Shown here piece by piece: positions 51,314-59,842 of a stretch of 64,000 nt of DNA (its first letter is position 1; every line of letters starts with the position of its first letter). A program made the translations under genes and the position numbers. Location: IMG/VR virus record IMGVR_UViG_3300042691_047309, positions 1 to 64,000 of that record, one strand, 5' to 3'. The notes beneath the pieces are model-generated. The model was not told the origin of the DNA and made no database searches. It saw nothing but the letters and a program-made list of their open reading frames with translations. This DNA is from a virus.

Positions 51314-51904
51314 TTACATTTCACCGAATCTTTTGATTCTAAAAATAGATCCGATGTTATTTAATTTAGCCTTTATCTCATTTAAGAGCAAAAGGTGTGT
51401 TCTGTTAAATTGTCTATGTTTCTCAATATCATCAACTATTCTCCAAGTTTCTTCAAAGTATTTGTTTCTGAATCTTTCATTGGCTGTAAAAGCATCTGAT
51501 ATGTTTTGTAGTCTATCTGCTAATTTGATAATAAGAGCATCATCAGACATTTCTATCATTTTATCTGACAAGTAAGCCGCTTTATCATTTTGATAAACCT
51601 TTTCTATTTCTTCTTTTGAAGAAGTTAATTCAGCAACTAATCCACCAACTCTACTTCCAAAAATCTCAGAGATTTCATGTAAGCCTACTTCTAAGTCGTC
51701 GTAACAATCTTCTGCAACATCATGTAAGATGGATGCACAAAGAATATCTTCATCTGTTGTATGTTGTTTAACAATAGCATTTACTTTTTTAACATGTGCA
51801 TCAAAATAAGGAAGTCCGATAAATCTCCTTACTTGTCCTTTATGTGCTGATTTGGCAAACTTCCAAGCCTCGGTTTCTTTTCTTGTTATTGGTCTATTTG
51901 GCAT
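51314..51904 (-). CDS. HD-domain alarmone-hydrolase-type protein
   Basis: 196 residues, a stand-alone HD hydrolase of the SpoT/MESH1 kind. H21 in SAHKGQ, the HD pair H61-D62 in LHDVAED, and KLADRLQNISD near 126-136 supply the metal and phosphate residues. No synthetase or TGS domain follows. Such enzymes remove pyrophosphate from (p)ppGpp; a phage copy would keep host transcription and dNTP supply active during starvation or abortive signalling. Activity is inferred. Confidence 0.82.
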   Translation of the reverse strand: MPNRPITRKETEAWKFAKSAHKGQVRRFIGLPYFDAHVKKVNAIVKQHTTDEDILCASILHDVAEDCYDDLEVGLHEISEIFGSRVGGLVAELTSSKEEIEKVYQNDKAAYLSDKMIEMSDDALIIKLADRLQNISDAFTANERFRNKYFEETWRIVDDIEKHRQFNRTHLLLLNEIKAKLNNIGSIFRIKRFGEM

Positions 51905-51909
51905 ATAAA

Positions 51910-51921
51910 CTATATATAAAC
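51910..51921 (-). promoter_or_regulatory. Late-promoter-like box (GTTTATATATAG on minus)
   Basis: Ends 5 nt before the HD-hydrolase start at 51904 on the minus strand. Confidence 0.45.
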
Positions 51922-51962
51922 TTTACAAAATTAAAGATGTATAATATAAAAAATAAATTATT

Positions 51963-52142
51963 ATGATGGATGAAGTAATGTCAGAAAGACCAAGCTACCG
52001 TTGGGATAACAAAGAGTATCTTGTAGAGGTTATGATGAAGCAATTAGGTATCACAGAAGAAGATTTAGAAAATGATCCTTCTTGGATGAAAGCTAAAGTT
52101 CGTGAAATGAATATCGAAAGAGTTTTAGAAAACGAAAATTAA
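51963..52142 (+). CDS. Small acidic protein
   Basis: A 59-residue protein below the usual ORF cut-off: MMDEVMSERPSYRWDNKEYL at the start, an acidic helical middle (GITEEDLENDPSWMKAK) and EMNIERVLENEN at the end. A terminator follows 6 nt after the stop, which supports its expression. Function unknown. Confidence 0.65.
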   Translation: MMDEVMSERPSYRWDNKEYLVEVMMKQLGITEEDLENDPSWMKAKVREMNIERVLENEN

Positions 52143-52147
52143 AAATT

Positions 52148-52172
52148 AACCTCACTTAGTTGAGGTTTTTTT
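52148..52172 (+). terminator. Terminator
   Basis: ACCTCA (52149-52154) pairs with TGAGGT (52161-52166), followed by a T run to 52172. Confidence 0.8.
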
Positions 52173-52184
52173 ATGCTTTTTCCT

Positions 52185-52192
52185 TATCTTTG
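52185..52192 (+). promoter_or_regulatory. Bacteroidetes-type -7 element
   Basis: TATCTTTG ends 4 nt before the ATG at 52197, so the transcript would be leaderless. The -33 side overlaps the terminator; TTG at 52160 is 22 nt away. Confidence 0.55.
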
Positions 52193-52196
52193 TATT

Positions 52197-52613
52197 ATGA
52201 TAACAAGAGAGAAAGTCCTACAGGTTCAAAATAAAATCAAAGAAGCAATTGCTCAAATTGAAAAAGATGAAAATGTTAAAATTGATTTTGGTTCATTAAG
52301 CTTTAATCCACAAAAGTATTCAACTTCTATGACGGTATCAACTTTAGAGAAATCTGAAAGAGTTGAGTCTGTTCTTGAAAGAACTTGTCGAGCAATTGGT
52401 TTTACTCAAAATGTTATTGGAATGACTTTTGATTTTCGTGGTGATAAATATGAAATCACTGATATCAAAACTAAAAACAGAAAGTATCCTGTTATTGCTA
52501 CTGAAATTAGAACTAAAAAAGGTTATAAATTTGCAGTAGAGACTATCAGAAAAGCATTGGGTGGTGATGCTCAAATTAATAGAAATAAGAATTTAGATAA
52601 ATTGGTTGATTAA
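52197..52613 (+). CDS. Hypothetical DNA-associated-type protein
   Basis: 138 residues from ATG 52197; an upstream ATG at 52173 lies inside the promoter and is rejected. Starts MITREKVLQVQNKIKEAI. RTCRAIGFTQNVIGMTF near 63-79 and FRGDKYEITDIKTKNRKYP near 80-98 give a small alpha/beta outline; not recognised. Its stop overlaps the next ATG (TAATG). Confidence 0.6.
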   Translation: MITREKVLQVQNKIKEAIAQIEKDENVKIDFGSLSFNPQKYSTSMTVSTLEKSERVESVLERTCRAIGFTQNVIGMTFDFRGDKYEITDIKTKNRKYPVIATEIRTKKGYKFAVETIRKALGGDAQINRNKNLDKLVD

Positions 52614-53038
52614 TGTATCTTTACATAGGTGATAAAAATTACTGGTTAGACTTTGGATGTTTTCCTGAGAAAATATCTCGCCTAAAAAAATTGAATCAAA
52701 TTAAATTTAAAATAAATTTATATGATTATGACAACGTGAAATCAACGTCTGCTGGATCTCAAATTGAATTTGCTAATAAATTTACTTTTTTAAAATCATT
52801 AAAAACACTTCCCCAAACAATTTATGCTTCAAAAAGCGACCACTACTGGTGGTCATTTGATGGATGTCAACTTTTAGATAAAAAGATATATCAAGATAAA
52901 GACTACTATGATTATGATGGTAGAGATATAAAAAAATGGAATATTGAATTAACAATATCTTATAAAGATGTGTATGGTTCTAATAAAAAACAAGTCTTAG
53001 AAAGAGATATAAAATTAAAGAAACTATTTAATGAGTAA
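52613..53038 (+). CDS. Hypothetical protein with shared C-terminal tail
   Basis: 141 residues, aromatic (ASKSDHYWWSFDGCQLLD near 73-90), ending LERDIKLKKLFNE, another copy of the R-x-x-K-[LI]-x-x-[LI]-[LF] tail. Function unknown. Overlaps the next gene by 8 nt. Confidence 0.6.
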   Translation: MYLYIGDKNYWLDFGCFPEKISRLKKLNQIKFKINLYDYDNVKSTSAGSQIEFANKFTFLKSLKTLPQTIYASKSDHYWWSFDGCQLLDKKIYQDKDYYDYDGRDIKKWNIELTISYKDVYGSNKKQVLERDIKLKKLFNE

Positions 53039-53279
53039 TATATCAAATAGAGTTTCAGAAACTAGACTTTTCAAAGAAAGAAGGAGTTTAGGAATTGAAT
53101 TTTGCTGGGAAACAGCAACTGAAGCTGTATTTTCCAGACCAGAAGATGATTTAGATATATTAGGTGAATATTACTTAATTGAATCTTTTTCAACCGGTGT
53201 TATTTCAGTCACTGACATAAAAGGAAATGTCTTAGATAAAACTGATAGAATCTTAAATTTATTTAGACTTGGTGTTTGA
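53031..53279 (+). CDS. Hypothetical protein
   Basis: 82 residues. FKERRSLGIEFCWETATEAVF near 14-34 may form a strand pair. TDRILNLFRLGV at the end is a distant form of the shared tail. Converges with the cytidylyltransferase-type gene, overlapping it by 21 nt. Confidence 0.55.
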   Translation: MSNISNRVSETRLFKERRSLGIEFCWETATEAVFSRPEDDLDILGEYYLIESFSTGVISVTDIKGNVLDKTDRILNLFRLGV

Positions 53280-53693
53280 TTTTTCCGATTTATAGCTCTC
53301 AATAACTCTCATTCTTAATTCAGTTGTAGAAAATGAATGTTTTCTTGAGTTATAATACATTTCAATATGTTCTAACTCTTTTCCTGTAAAATCTTTATCC
53401 TTATACTCTTCTCCTACAACTCTTATATTTATTGGATATGAATGTAGAATATCTAATAAATCTTTTTCAGTTGCATAGACTACAACCTCATCTACATATT
53501 TACAAGCTTCTAATTGAATAAACCTTTCAACAACAGATTGAATTGGTTTGTTTTTTTCAGGTCTATCAATAGTAGGGTCAGTTTGTAATCCTACAATTAG
53601 ATAATCACAAACCGACTTTGATTCCTTTAACATCATAATATGACCTGCATGAAATAGGTCAAAACATGAGCAAGTAAATCCTACTTTTTTCAT
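53259..53693 (-). CDS. Cytidylyltransferase-type (TagD/HldE-like) nucleotidyltransferase
   Basis: 144 residues of the HxGH nucleotidyltransferase family: GFTCSCFDLFHAGH (5-18) with H15-A-G-H18, a central VGLQTDPTIDRPEKNKP near 34-50, and FSTTELRMRV near 120-129 (family S-T-T-x-x-R). Makes CDP-glycerol or activates heptose/phosphocholine; the substrate is unknown. Might supply an activated group to the glycan pathway, but it lies far from the island. Confidence 0.82.
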   Translation of the reverse strand: MKKVGFTCSCFDLFHAGHIMMLKESKSVCDYLIVGLQTDPTIDRPEKNKPIQSVVERFIQLEACKYVDEVVVYATEKDLLDILHSYPINIRVVGEEYKDKDFTGKELEHIEMYYNSRKHSFSTTELRMRVIESYKSEKSNTKSK

Positions 53694-53881
53694 AGTGACT
53701 TTTTAATTTGTTTTGGTAGTTGTTCATTTGATAACTCAAATTCTCTAATACCACTTCTAGTATTACTCACCATTAAAAATTTAAAATTGAAACTATCATT
53801 AGTTTTTGTTCTAACATGATAGTATTCGTCAATTGATCCACTTGTGTGAATTGTTCCTAAATGTTTTTTATCTGTATTCAT
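53690..53881 (-). CDS. Small hypothetical protein
   Basis: 63 residues (KKHLGTIHTSGSIDEYYHVRT near 5-25, then a hydrophilic end). No family recognised. Overlaps the nucleotidyltransferase gene by 4 nt. Confidence 0.5.
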   Translation of the reverse strand: MNTDKKHLGTIHTSGSIDEYYHVRTKTNDSFNFKFLMVSNTRSGIREFELSNEQLPKQIKKSL

Positions 53882-53916
53882 ATCTTTTTTATGATAATTT
53901 TTACAAAAGTTTTCAC

Positions 53917-53924
53917 TATATTTG
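53917..53924 (+). promoter_or_regulatory. Bacteroidetes-type -7 element
   Basis: TATATTTG ends 16 nt before the RNA ligase ATG at 53941. A clear TTTG is not seen at the usual distance. Confidence 0.45.
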
Positions 53925-53940
53925 CAGAATATATAACTCT

Positions 53941-55260
53941 ATGAAGTTATTCAGATATATGGAATTTATAAAAGAAAGCGTTACTCAATACTCTATACCT
54001 TCTTATGAAGAGGCGGTTGAGATGTGCTCTAAACCAGATGCTGCTTTTTATGAATCAAAAACTGAAGTTGATGGTTTTCCAATAAGCATCTTCAATTATA
54101 GACTTGCTCAATTTAGTGATTTTAATCTACCATTGGAGAATAAACCAGAAGTTAAAGCTTTTGAAATGAGAGGTCTTACTTTTGTTTTTAATAAAGATGG
54201 TTCTCTTTATAAAAGATTTGTGCTACTTGAAAAGTTCTTTAACTTGAATCAAGTTCCTAATTCTATGTATTCTGTTGTTAAAGATTACAAAATTCGTTAT
54301 GTTAATAACAAAGAAGATGGTTCTATTGCTTCATTTATTCAATTACCAAATGGAAAGATTATAGGTCGTTCTAAAATGGGGTTTGATAATGACCAAGCAA
54401 ATGGTATAAACAAAATCTATAAAACAAATGCGGATATAAATCAATTTGTTAATTGGTGTTTATCACAAGACATAACTCCGATATTCGAGTATGTCGCGCC
54501 CCACAACCGTGTAGTTTTAAGATACTCACAAGAAGAGCTGATACTTTTAAGACTAAGAGATAACAAGACCGGAAAACATATCGATATCAAAGACCATTTA
54601 GATAAAATTGGTTCAATTAAGATTGCACCTTTTGAGGATGACCACACTTTGGATGACCTAATTGAAAAGTCAAAAACTGAAGCAGAGAGAGAAGGATGGA
54701 TTGTTCAGTTTGATAATGATCACATGCTTAAAATCAAAACTGATTGGTATTGCCAAAGACACGGACTTTTAACAAATGACATTTATAGAGAACATATTAT
54801 TATAGGATATATCTTAGATGATAAGATTGATGATATTTTAGGTCAAATTCCTGAGGATGAAAAAGAAGCACACGAAAGAATACAAAAGATAATTTCAATT
54901 GTTAAAAGAGAAATTAACAATTTAGTTTCACAGATGAATTCTGCTTACTCGGAATTTGTTAAGTCAGGTGCTGATAAAAGAGATTATGCTATTAATCATA
55001 GAGTTGGAAATCCTAACTTTCATTTTGTTATGAGTATGGATAAATATGATAAATTAAAATCTATGTCTAAAGAAGATATATTAGAGTATTATGATTCAGT
55101 TGAAGCTTGGGAAAAGGCAATTGAAAAATATCAACCTTATAACTTAGCTGTTGAGACAATAAGAGATAAAACTAAGAGATTGGAAATAGCCAGAGAATGG
55201 TTAGAATCAAAAGATCCTGGATTATTTTTTAGAGATCCAGAAGAGTCAGAGGAGAATTAA
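53941..55260 (+). CDS. T4 Rnl1-type RNA ligase with leader
   Basis: 439 residues from the ATG at 53941; an upstream in-frame start at 53833 would add 36 hydrophobic residues and place the promoter inside the gene. Leader MKLFRYMEFIKESV. The nucleotidyl-lysine motif is K124 in NKEDGS, motif III-like FEYVAP near 182-187, motif IV EGWIVQF (251-257), motif V LKIKTDWY (263-270). Seals 5'-P to 3'-OH RNA ends, in T4 to repair cleaved tRNA anticodon loops. The helical C-terminus may be the tRNA-specific domain. Confidence 0.9.
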   Translation: MKLFRYMEFIKESVTQYSIPSYEEAVEMCSKPDAAFYESKTEVDGFPISIFNYRLAQFSDFNLPLENKPEVKAFEMRGLTFVFNKDGSLYKRFVLLEKFFNLNQVPNSMYSVVKDYKIRYVNNKEDGSIASFIQLPNGKIIGRSKMGFDNDQANGINKIYKTNADINQFVNWCLSQDITPIFEYVAPHNRVVLRYSQEELILLRLRDNKTGKHIDIKDHLDKIGSIKIAPFEDDHTLDDLIEKSKTEAEREGWIVQFDNDHMLKIKTDWYCQRHGLLTNDIYREHIIIGYILDDKIDDILGQIPEDEKEAHERIQKIISIVKREINNLVSQMNSAYSEFVKSGADKRDYAINHRVGNPNFHFVMSMDKYDKLKSMSKEDILEYYDSVEAWEKAIEKYQPYNLAVETIRDKTKRLEIAREWLESKDPGLFFRDPEESEEN

Positions 55261-55287
55261 GAGAGGTTTTTAACCTCTCTTTTTTTA
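55261..55287 (+). terminator. Terminator after RNA ligase
   Basis: GAGAGGTT (55261-55268) pairs with AACCTCTC (55272-55279) and is followed by a T run. It begins right after the stop codon. Confidence 0.85.
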
Positions 55288-55295
55288 TATATACT
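55284..55295 (+). promoter_or_regulatory. Late-promoter-like box TTTATATATACT
   Basis: Ends 3 nt before the ATG at 55299, directly behind the terminator; the start of the leader-gene run 55299-63012. Confidence 0.55.
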
Positions 55296-55298
55296 TTT

Positions 55299-56111
55299 AT
55301 GAAAATAAAGAAATACATAGAATTCATATCTGAAGAGATTTTTAACCTGACATCATGGCCTTCTTTATTTGATGATGAGAAAAACGGATATGTTCTTCCT
55401 ATGTTATTGTGGTCTGTTGATATTTCTGATGGTTCTTTTAGAGAAGGTGATTATGAAACACCTGTAGCATCTTCGGGTGTCAAATTAGTTAAGAGTTGGA
55501 ATTTAGAAAATAATTTAGTTGGTTCTTACTTTGAATTTATCGGACAAAAAAGAGGAGTAATATTTACACATATTAAAGAAGTTAATTTGGAATTTTGCGA
55601 CTCTAAAGAAAAAGGTTATACGCTTCCGAAAAATTTAAGTGAAAGAGTAAATAATTTATATAACCAGTATGGTTTAGGAACACCTATTTTTGCAACAGTT
55701 GTTAAAGGGTTTGAAGATGGTGTAAAGGTTGTGACCACTGGTTCTAACTGGCACTTAGTTTCTAAATTAGGTATTAAAAAACTAGGAACAACTACATATA
55801 GAGGATTTGTTAGAGAAACAAAAATTCCACTTTATAGTGATGATACTCAAACGCCGGAATCAAAAGAAGCTATTTGGAAAAAACTTTTACAGGATGAAAG
55901 TTGTGAAATAACTATTTGGTCTCAAAATATGAAGAAAGAATTTCCAATTCAAATGGTTGATGGAAATCCTTACTACAATGGAAATATACCTGTTTATTTT
56001 GGAGATAAAGAAATAAACCAACAAGTTTTAGATTTAGCTGGTGAAGACGAAGAGAAGTATAAAAAGATGAAATCTCTAACAAAAAACTTAAAATTGAAAT
56101 CAGTCAAATGA
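55299..56111 (+). CDS. Leader-bearing protein of unknown function
   Basis: 270 residues beginning MKIKKYIEFISEEI, whose ISE-E resembles a prohead-protease site. The N-terminal part (SLFDDEKNGYVLPMLLWSVD) and a C-terminal QMVDGNPYYNGNIPVYFGDKE hold the most ordered stretches. No family recognised. Overlaps the next gene by 4 nt. Confidence 0.7.
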   Translation: MKIKKYIEFISEEIFNLTSWPSLFDDEKNGYVLPMLLWSVDISDGSFREGDYETPVASSGVKLVKSWNLENNLVGSYFEFIGQKRGVIFTHIKEVNLEFCDSKEKGYTLPKNLSERVNNLYNQYGLGTPIFATVVKGFEDGVKVVTTGSNWHLVSKLGIKKLGTTTYRGFVRETKIPLYSDDTQTPESKEAIWKKLLQDESCEITIWSQNMKKEFPIQMVDGNPYYNGNIPVYFGDKEINQQVLDLAGEDEEKYKKMKSLTKNLKLKSVK

Positions 56112-56935
56112 AATATCTAAAAACATATACTCTCTTCGAGAGAGTCTCTAATGAGACTAAATTATTTGAAGCATTAGTAGAAGATATTACTTTTATTAGA
56201 ATGTCTCATACCGATATGTTAAATGGTAGAGAAGCAGGTTGGTATCAACCAAAACAAAGAAGAATGATAGGTCCTGATACTTTTAATGACTCTTTGGTAA
56301 AAGCTGGATTCCCTGATAAACAAAGTTGTGTTCATTTTATGTCGGAGTCATCTTACGATGTTGGGTACTCTTATATTTATGGTAAAAATTTATTTCAAGT
56401 GGTAATAGATGATAAATCTAAATTAGGATGGTCATTTGTTGCTCCAATAAATGATTGGTTTTATAAAGGAAATTCTATTCAAAACTCACTTAGAAGTGGA
56501 AATGAATTGGTGTCTGATATTATGAAAAGTACATTTAATAAGATATATGCTGATTCTCAAACTGGTGAGGGTGTTGATGAGTCATTAAATTATTTGTTAG
56601 ATTTTAAAGCTATAGGAACAGGAACAATTGAAGATTTAAAAAGGTCACCACACTTTGGGAAATATAATTTATATGTTTGGACAACTGATAAAGTATATCT
56701 TAAAAGATATGTTAAAGAAAGTGAGATAAAGGAAAAAGAACCAAAACCTTATAAAAATCAACCAGTTTTAGATACTGAAGATTTTACTGAAAGAGGAATT
56801 AAACCAGAGGAAATTGGTAATTTTTATCAATCTGAGTGGGGAAGAAGATTTAAAAGACTTCAACCTACTGCAGATTACAATTTAAGAAGAGAAGAAGCTC
56901 TAAAACTTTTAGATGAATGGATAAAAACAAGATGA
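56108..56935 (+). CDS. Leader-bearing protein of unknown function
   Basis: 275 residues, leader MKYLKTYTLFERVSNETKLF, 22 residues of which (through KLFE) are nearly identical to those of the pterin dehydratase gene at 61176 before the sequences diverge completely. HMSDLNG-like RMSHTDMLNGREAGWYQPKQR near 32-52 and YKNQPVLDTEDFTERGIKPEE near the end are ordered. No family recognised. Confidence 0.7.
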   Translation: MKYLKTYTLFERVSNETKLFEALVEDITFIRMSHTDMLNGREAGWYQPKQRRMIGPDTFNDSLVKAGFPDKQSCVHFMSESSYDVGYSYIYGKNLFQVVIDDKSKLGWSFVAPINDWFYKGNSIQNSLRSGNELVSDIMKSTFNKIYADSQTGEGVDESLNYLLDFKAIGTGTIEDLKRSPHFGKYNLYVWTTDKVYLKRYVKESEIKEKEPKPYKNQPVLDTEDFTERGIKPEEIGNFYQSEWGRRFKRLQPTADYNLRREEALKLLDEWIKTR

Positions 56936-57702
56936 GATACTTAAAAACATACAAATTATTTGAATCCAACTGGTATGATATGAAAGACCATATCAAAGTC
57001 CTTTCAGATATGTCACTTTCACTATGGGATAGAGATTTTAATGTTCAGGTCGCTGATGAGATTATAAGTAGAGAACACCAATGTGTAGTTGTCAATATAG
57101 TTAAAAAAGGTTCTACTAAATTTACTTTTCCAGTAATTAAAGAAGAGTTATTAGAAATGGTGGATTATATGGATAGTGAAGGTTGGGAAGTTTTAAATAT
57201 TGAATTGAGTGATTTATCTTCTGGTTACTTTTATTGTTATTTAGAAGGAGATAAATTACTTGCTCTTCATACAGATAGAGAAATCACGGAAGAATTTGAC
57301 CAACTCATAGTTAAGTTTGTTGAAAAACGAGAAGTTAAAACAAACGAATCTACTGAAGAAGATGTTCATAGAGAGATGATGATTAAAAAGTATGGTTTAG
57401 AAGAAATAGAGGAGTGTGATGAGGTTATTAGAAATATTAGTGATATGGGTTTAGAAGTCGAAGACTTAGGTATAACTGTATTAGTTGGTTATAGTCCTAT
57501 GACTTATATGTCTGCTGAATCAACTCCTAAAATTTCAGTTAGTGTTATTGCTGATGCAATACTTTTTGCGGGAAATATTGCTGATATAGATATTTTCACA
57601 GATACATTATTGAGTTATGTAAAATCATTAGGTTTTTCAACAGGTAAAAACACTTTTACAACAGACCGAAAAATGACAAGGCAAATTCTAATACAAAAAT
57701 GA
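56932..57702 (+). CDS. Leader-bearing two-domain protein
   Basis: 256 residues from the ATG at 56932 (ATGA overlap; a start at 56917 would add MDKNK). Leader MRYLKTYKLFESN. The first domain carries LSDMSLSLWDRDFNV, then K-T-N-E-S (136-140) starts a second domain that is almost a copy of the start of the next gene (STEEDVHREMMIKKYG). So two former leader genes appear to be fused here. Confidence 0.7.
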   Translation: MRYLKTYKLFESNWYDMKDHIKVLSDMSLSLWDRDFNVQVADEIISREHQCVVVNIVKKGSTKFTFPVIKEELLEMVDYMDSEGWEVLNIELSDLSSGYFYCYLEGDKLLALHTDREITEEFDQLIVKFVEKREVKTNESTEEDVHREMMIKKYGLEEIEECDEVIRNISDMGLEVEDLGITVLVGYSPMTYMSAESTPKISVSVIADAILFAGNIADIDIFTDTLLSYVKSLGFSTGKNTFTTDRKMTRQILIQK

Positions 57703-58124
57703 GAAAGTTAAAAACATATCAAAATTTTAATGAATCTACTGAAGAAGATGTTCATAGAGAAATGATGATTAAAAAGTATGGATCAGAAGAAATAGAAGAG
57801 TGCGACTCAGTTATAAGTGATGTAAAAGATATGTTATTAGAATTAAATGATTTAGAAATTTTTACAATTATAGATTATACATCAATGACATATATGTGTT
57901 TTGAAAAGACATCACCTAAGTTATTTCTAAATATTAAGTGTGGTAGTAAATTATGGGATTCTAATGAGAGTTTAATTGATGGTGTGATTTCCACAATAAA
58001 AGAATTTGTTAGAAGTTATGGATATAGTATCGGAACCAATGTTAAAAAAGAAGAAAAACGGCAAGTTACTATTCCAATTACTGACATATTTGAGGTTGAA
58101 TATCAAATGTTAATACAAAAATGA
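57699..58124 (+). CDS. Leader-bearing protein, paralogue of the preceding C-terminal domain
   Basis: 141 residues, leader MRKLKTYQNFNEST then EEDVHREMMIKKYGSEEIEE, nearly identical to residues 140-160 of the preceding protein. Tandem duplication is clear. Recurrent L-E-L-x-D core (MLLELNDLEIF). Function unknown. Confidence 0.7.
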   Translation: MRKLKTYQNFNESTEEDVHREMMIKKYGSEEIEECDSVISDVKDMLLELNDLEIFTIIDYTSMTYMCFEKTSPKLFLNIKCGSKLWDSNESLIDGVISTIKEFVRSYGYSIGTNVKKEEKRQVTIPITDIFEVEYQMLIQK

Positions 58125-59407
58125 AAAAGTTAAAAACATATAAGAGATTTTTAGAATCTAATTCTGAAGACATTAGTGAAGTTATGAGTGTCTTAAATGA
58201 CATGTCATTGGAATTAAGAGACAAAGGCTTTTTTGTTGAACAACAATCTTTATCATATGGAAAAATGGGAGTAATAAAGGGGTTTAGAATTGTCGTTGTA
58301 AAATCAAATGATGGTGGTGGTTTTATGTGGCATAATACAAAAAAATTTTACTTTCAGGACATTAAAGAAAATATATTAGAAATGACAGAATATTTAGAAT
58401 CTGAAGGATTTTCTATAGATACAATTGATTTTATTGATGATTCTGGTGTTGTTGATGGTATTTTAAAAGATGGTAATTTATATAACAATTTTTCAAAAGA
58501 AGAGGTAAATCACCTGACAGATGGCTTTATAATTAGGTTCATTAAATCAGATAAAACTAATGAATCTTCTGACAAACCAAGACAGACGGAATCTGATAAT
58601 CTTAATTTAACGAATAAATTTAATTTTGTTATTGGTAAAGAATATTCATTTGATGAATTACCACAAAATATAAAAGATGATATTTATATACAATTTGACG
58701 AATACTCTGATTTACAACCCGAAGACTATTACTATGTTGCTAAATTATTAAAACCAGAAGAAACAGAAGAATATTTACATAATCAATTTGGTGAATATAA
58801 CATTCAAGACGCACTTGAAGAACCGTATATGAAAAAAATTATTAGAGATATCCAAATAAATGGTTTAGATTATCCAGCTGTTGGAATAGAAGGAAATCAT
58901 AGAGCATTGGCTTTTTTGTATTTGAAAAAAGACTTACCATATTTAGAAATGATTGAGATTGCTAAATTGGATAAAACTAACGAATCATCTTCGGAAAGAT
59001 GGTCAAACACACAACAACAACTTAGAGAAGATAGTAATTTTATTTCTGACACTTGTTTAGAATTAGATGATAAAGGATTTAAAACTTGTGGAGCTCGAAC
59101 TCAAACAAATAAAATTAATGTCGTTCAATTTGGTCAGAGTCCAGTGTTGAAAATTAATGAAACTACACCTTATTTTATTATTGGACATCCTGTAGGTAGA
59201 TACTTCAAATTCTCGGAGATAAAAGATGAGCTTCTACAAATCAAATCTTATTTGGGTGATAGATGGATAAAATGTGGCGTTCTGTATGAGTTTTCACATG
59301 AGAGAATAGAGGTCTTTATAGATGAAAAAGATTATGACCATTTAGATGATTGGTTTCAAACTTCAGCTGCAGGAATTATAAATCTGGTTGTGTTCTTTAA
59401 TATATAG
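58121..59407 (+). CDS. Three-domain leader protein with a ParB-like middle
   Basis: 428 residues, leader MKKLKTYKRFLESNS. Domain 1 (about 20-140) has the L-E-L-x-D-x-G-F core (LELRDKGFFV). K-T-N-E-S (145-149) is followed by a middle domain whose GIEGNHRALAFL (255-266) matches the E-G-N-H-R-A-x-A motif of ParB/Srx-like phage proteins. K-T-N-E-S (285-289) then starts a third domain resembling the next gene (SDTCLELDDKGF). TNES thus marks both joins. Confidence 0.72.
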   Translation: MKKLKTYKRFLESNSEDISEVMSVLNDMSLELRDKGFFVEQQSLSYGKMGVIKGFRIVVVKSNDGGGFMWHNTKKFYFQDIKENILEMTEYLESEGFSIDTIDFIDDSGVVDGILKDGNLYNNFSKEEVNHLTDGFIIRFIKSDKTNESSDKPRQTESDNLNLTNKFNFVIGKEYSFDELPQNIKDDIYIQFDEYSDLQPEDYYYVAKLLKPEETEEYLHNQFGEYNIQDALEEPYMKKIIRDIQINGLDYPAVGIEGNHRALAFLYLKKDLPYLEMIEIAKLDKTNESSSERWSNTQQQLREDSNFISDTCLELDDKGFKTCGARTQTNKINVVQFGQSPVLKINETTPYFIIGHPVGRYFKFSEIKDELLQIKSYLGDRWIKCGVLYEFSHERIEVFIDEKDYDHLDDWFQTSAAGIINLVVFFNI

Positions 59408-59410
59408 TTT

Positions 59411-59839
59411 ATGAAATTTTTAAAACCATATACTAAGTTCAACGAAGGTTTATCTGATTATCAAATCGAACAACTTGAAGAGGATAAAAATTTCATTTCA
59501 GATACACTTTTAGAATTGAAAGATAAAGAATTCCGTATAAATGTAGAGCATAATGTGAATTCTATAATAGGTAAGGTATTTATTGATTCTTTATCAATAA
59601 CTGAACCTATGCCTATATTAATAATAGGTGCTCCTGAAAATTCTCAATTTCAATTTTCAGATGTAAAAGACGAACTTCTACAAATTAAATCTTATTTGGA
59701 TGATAGATGGTATAAGTGTGGTGTTATGTTTAACTCGGAAATAATTGATGTTTTAATAGATGAAAAAGATTATGACAATCTAGATGATAAAACTTCAGCG
59801 GGTGGAATATTTTATTTGGCTGTATTTTTTAATATATAG
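59411..59839 (+). CDS. Leader-bearing protein, paralogue of domain 3 of the preceding protein
   Basis: 142 residues, leader MKFLKPYTKFNEGL. It repeats the domain FISDTLLELKDKEF, DVKDELLQIKSYL and DVLIDEKDYDNLDD found at the C-terminus of the preceding protein, both ending FFNI. Function unknown. Confidence 0.7.
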   Translation: MKFLKPYTKFNEGLSDYQIEQLEEDKNFISDTLLELKDKEFRINVEHNVNSIIGKVFIDSLSITEPMPILIIGAPENSQFQFSDVKDELLQIKSYLDDRWYKCGVMFNSEIIDVLIDEKDYDNLDDKTSAGGIFYLAVFFNI

Positions 59840-59842
59840 TTA

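Noticed and set aside
53833-53940. N-terminal extension of the RNA ligase
   Set aside because: It would place the -7 promoter element inside the gene and hide the leader behind 36 hydrophobic residues.
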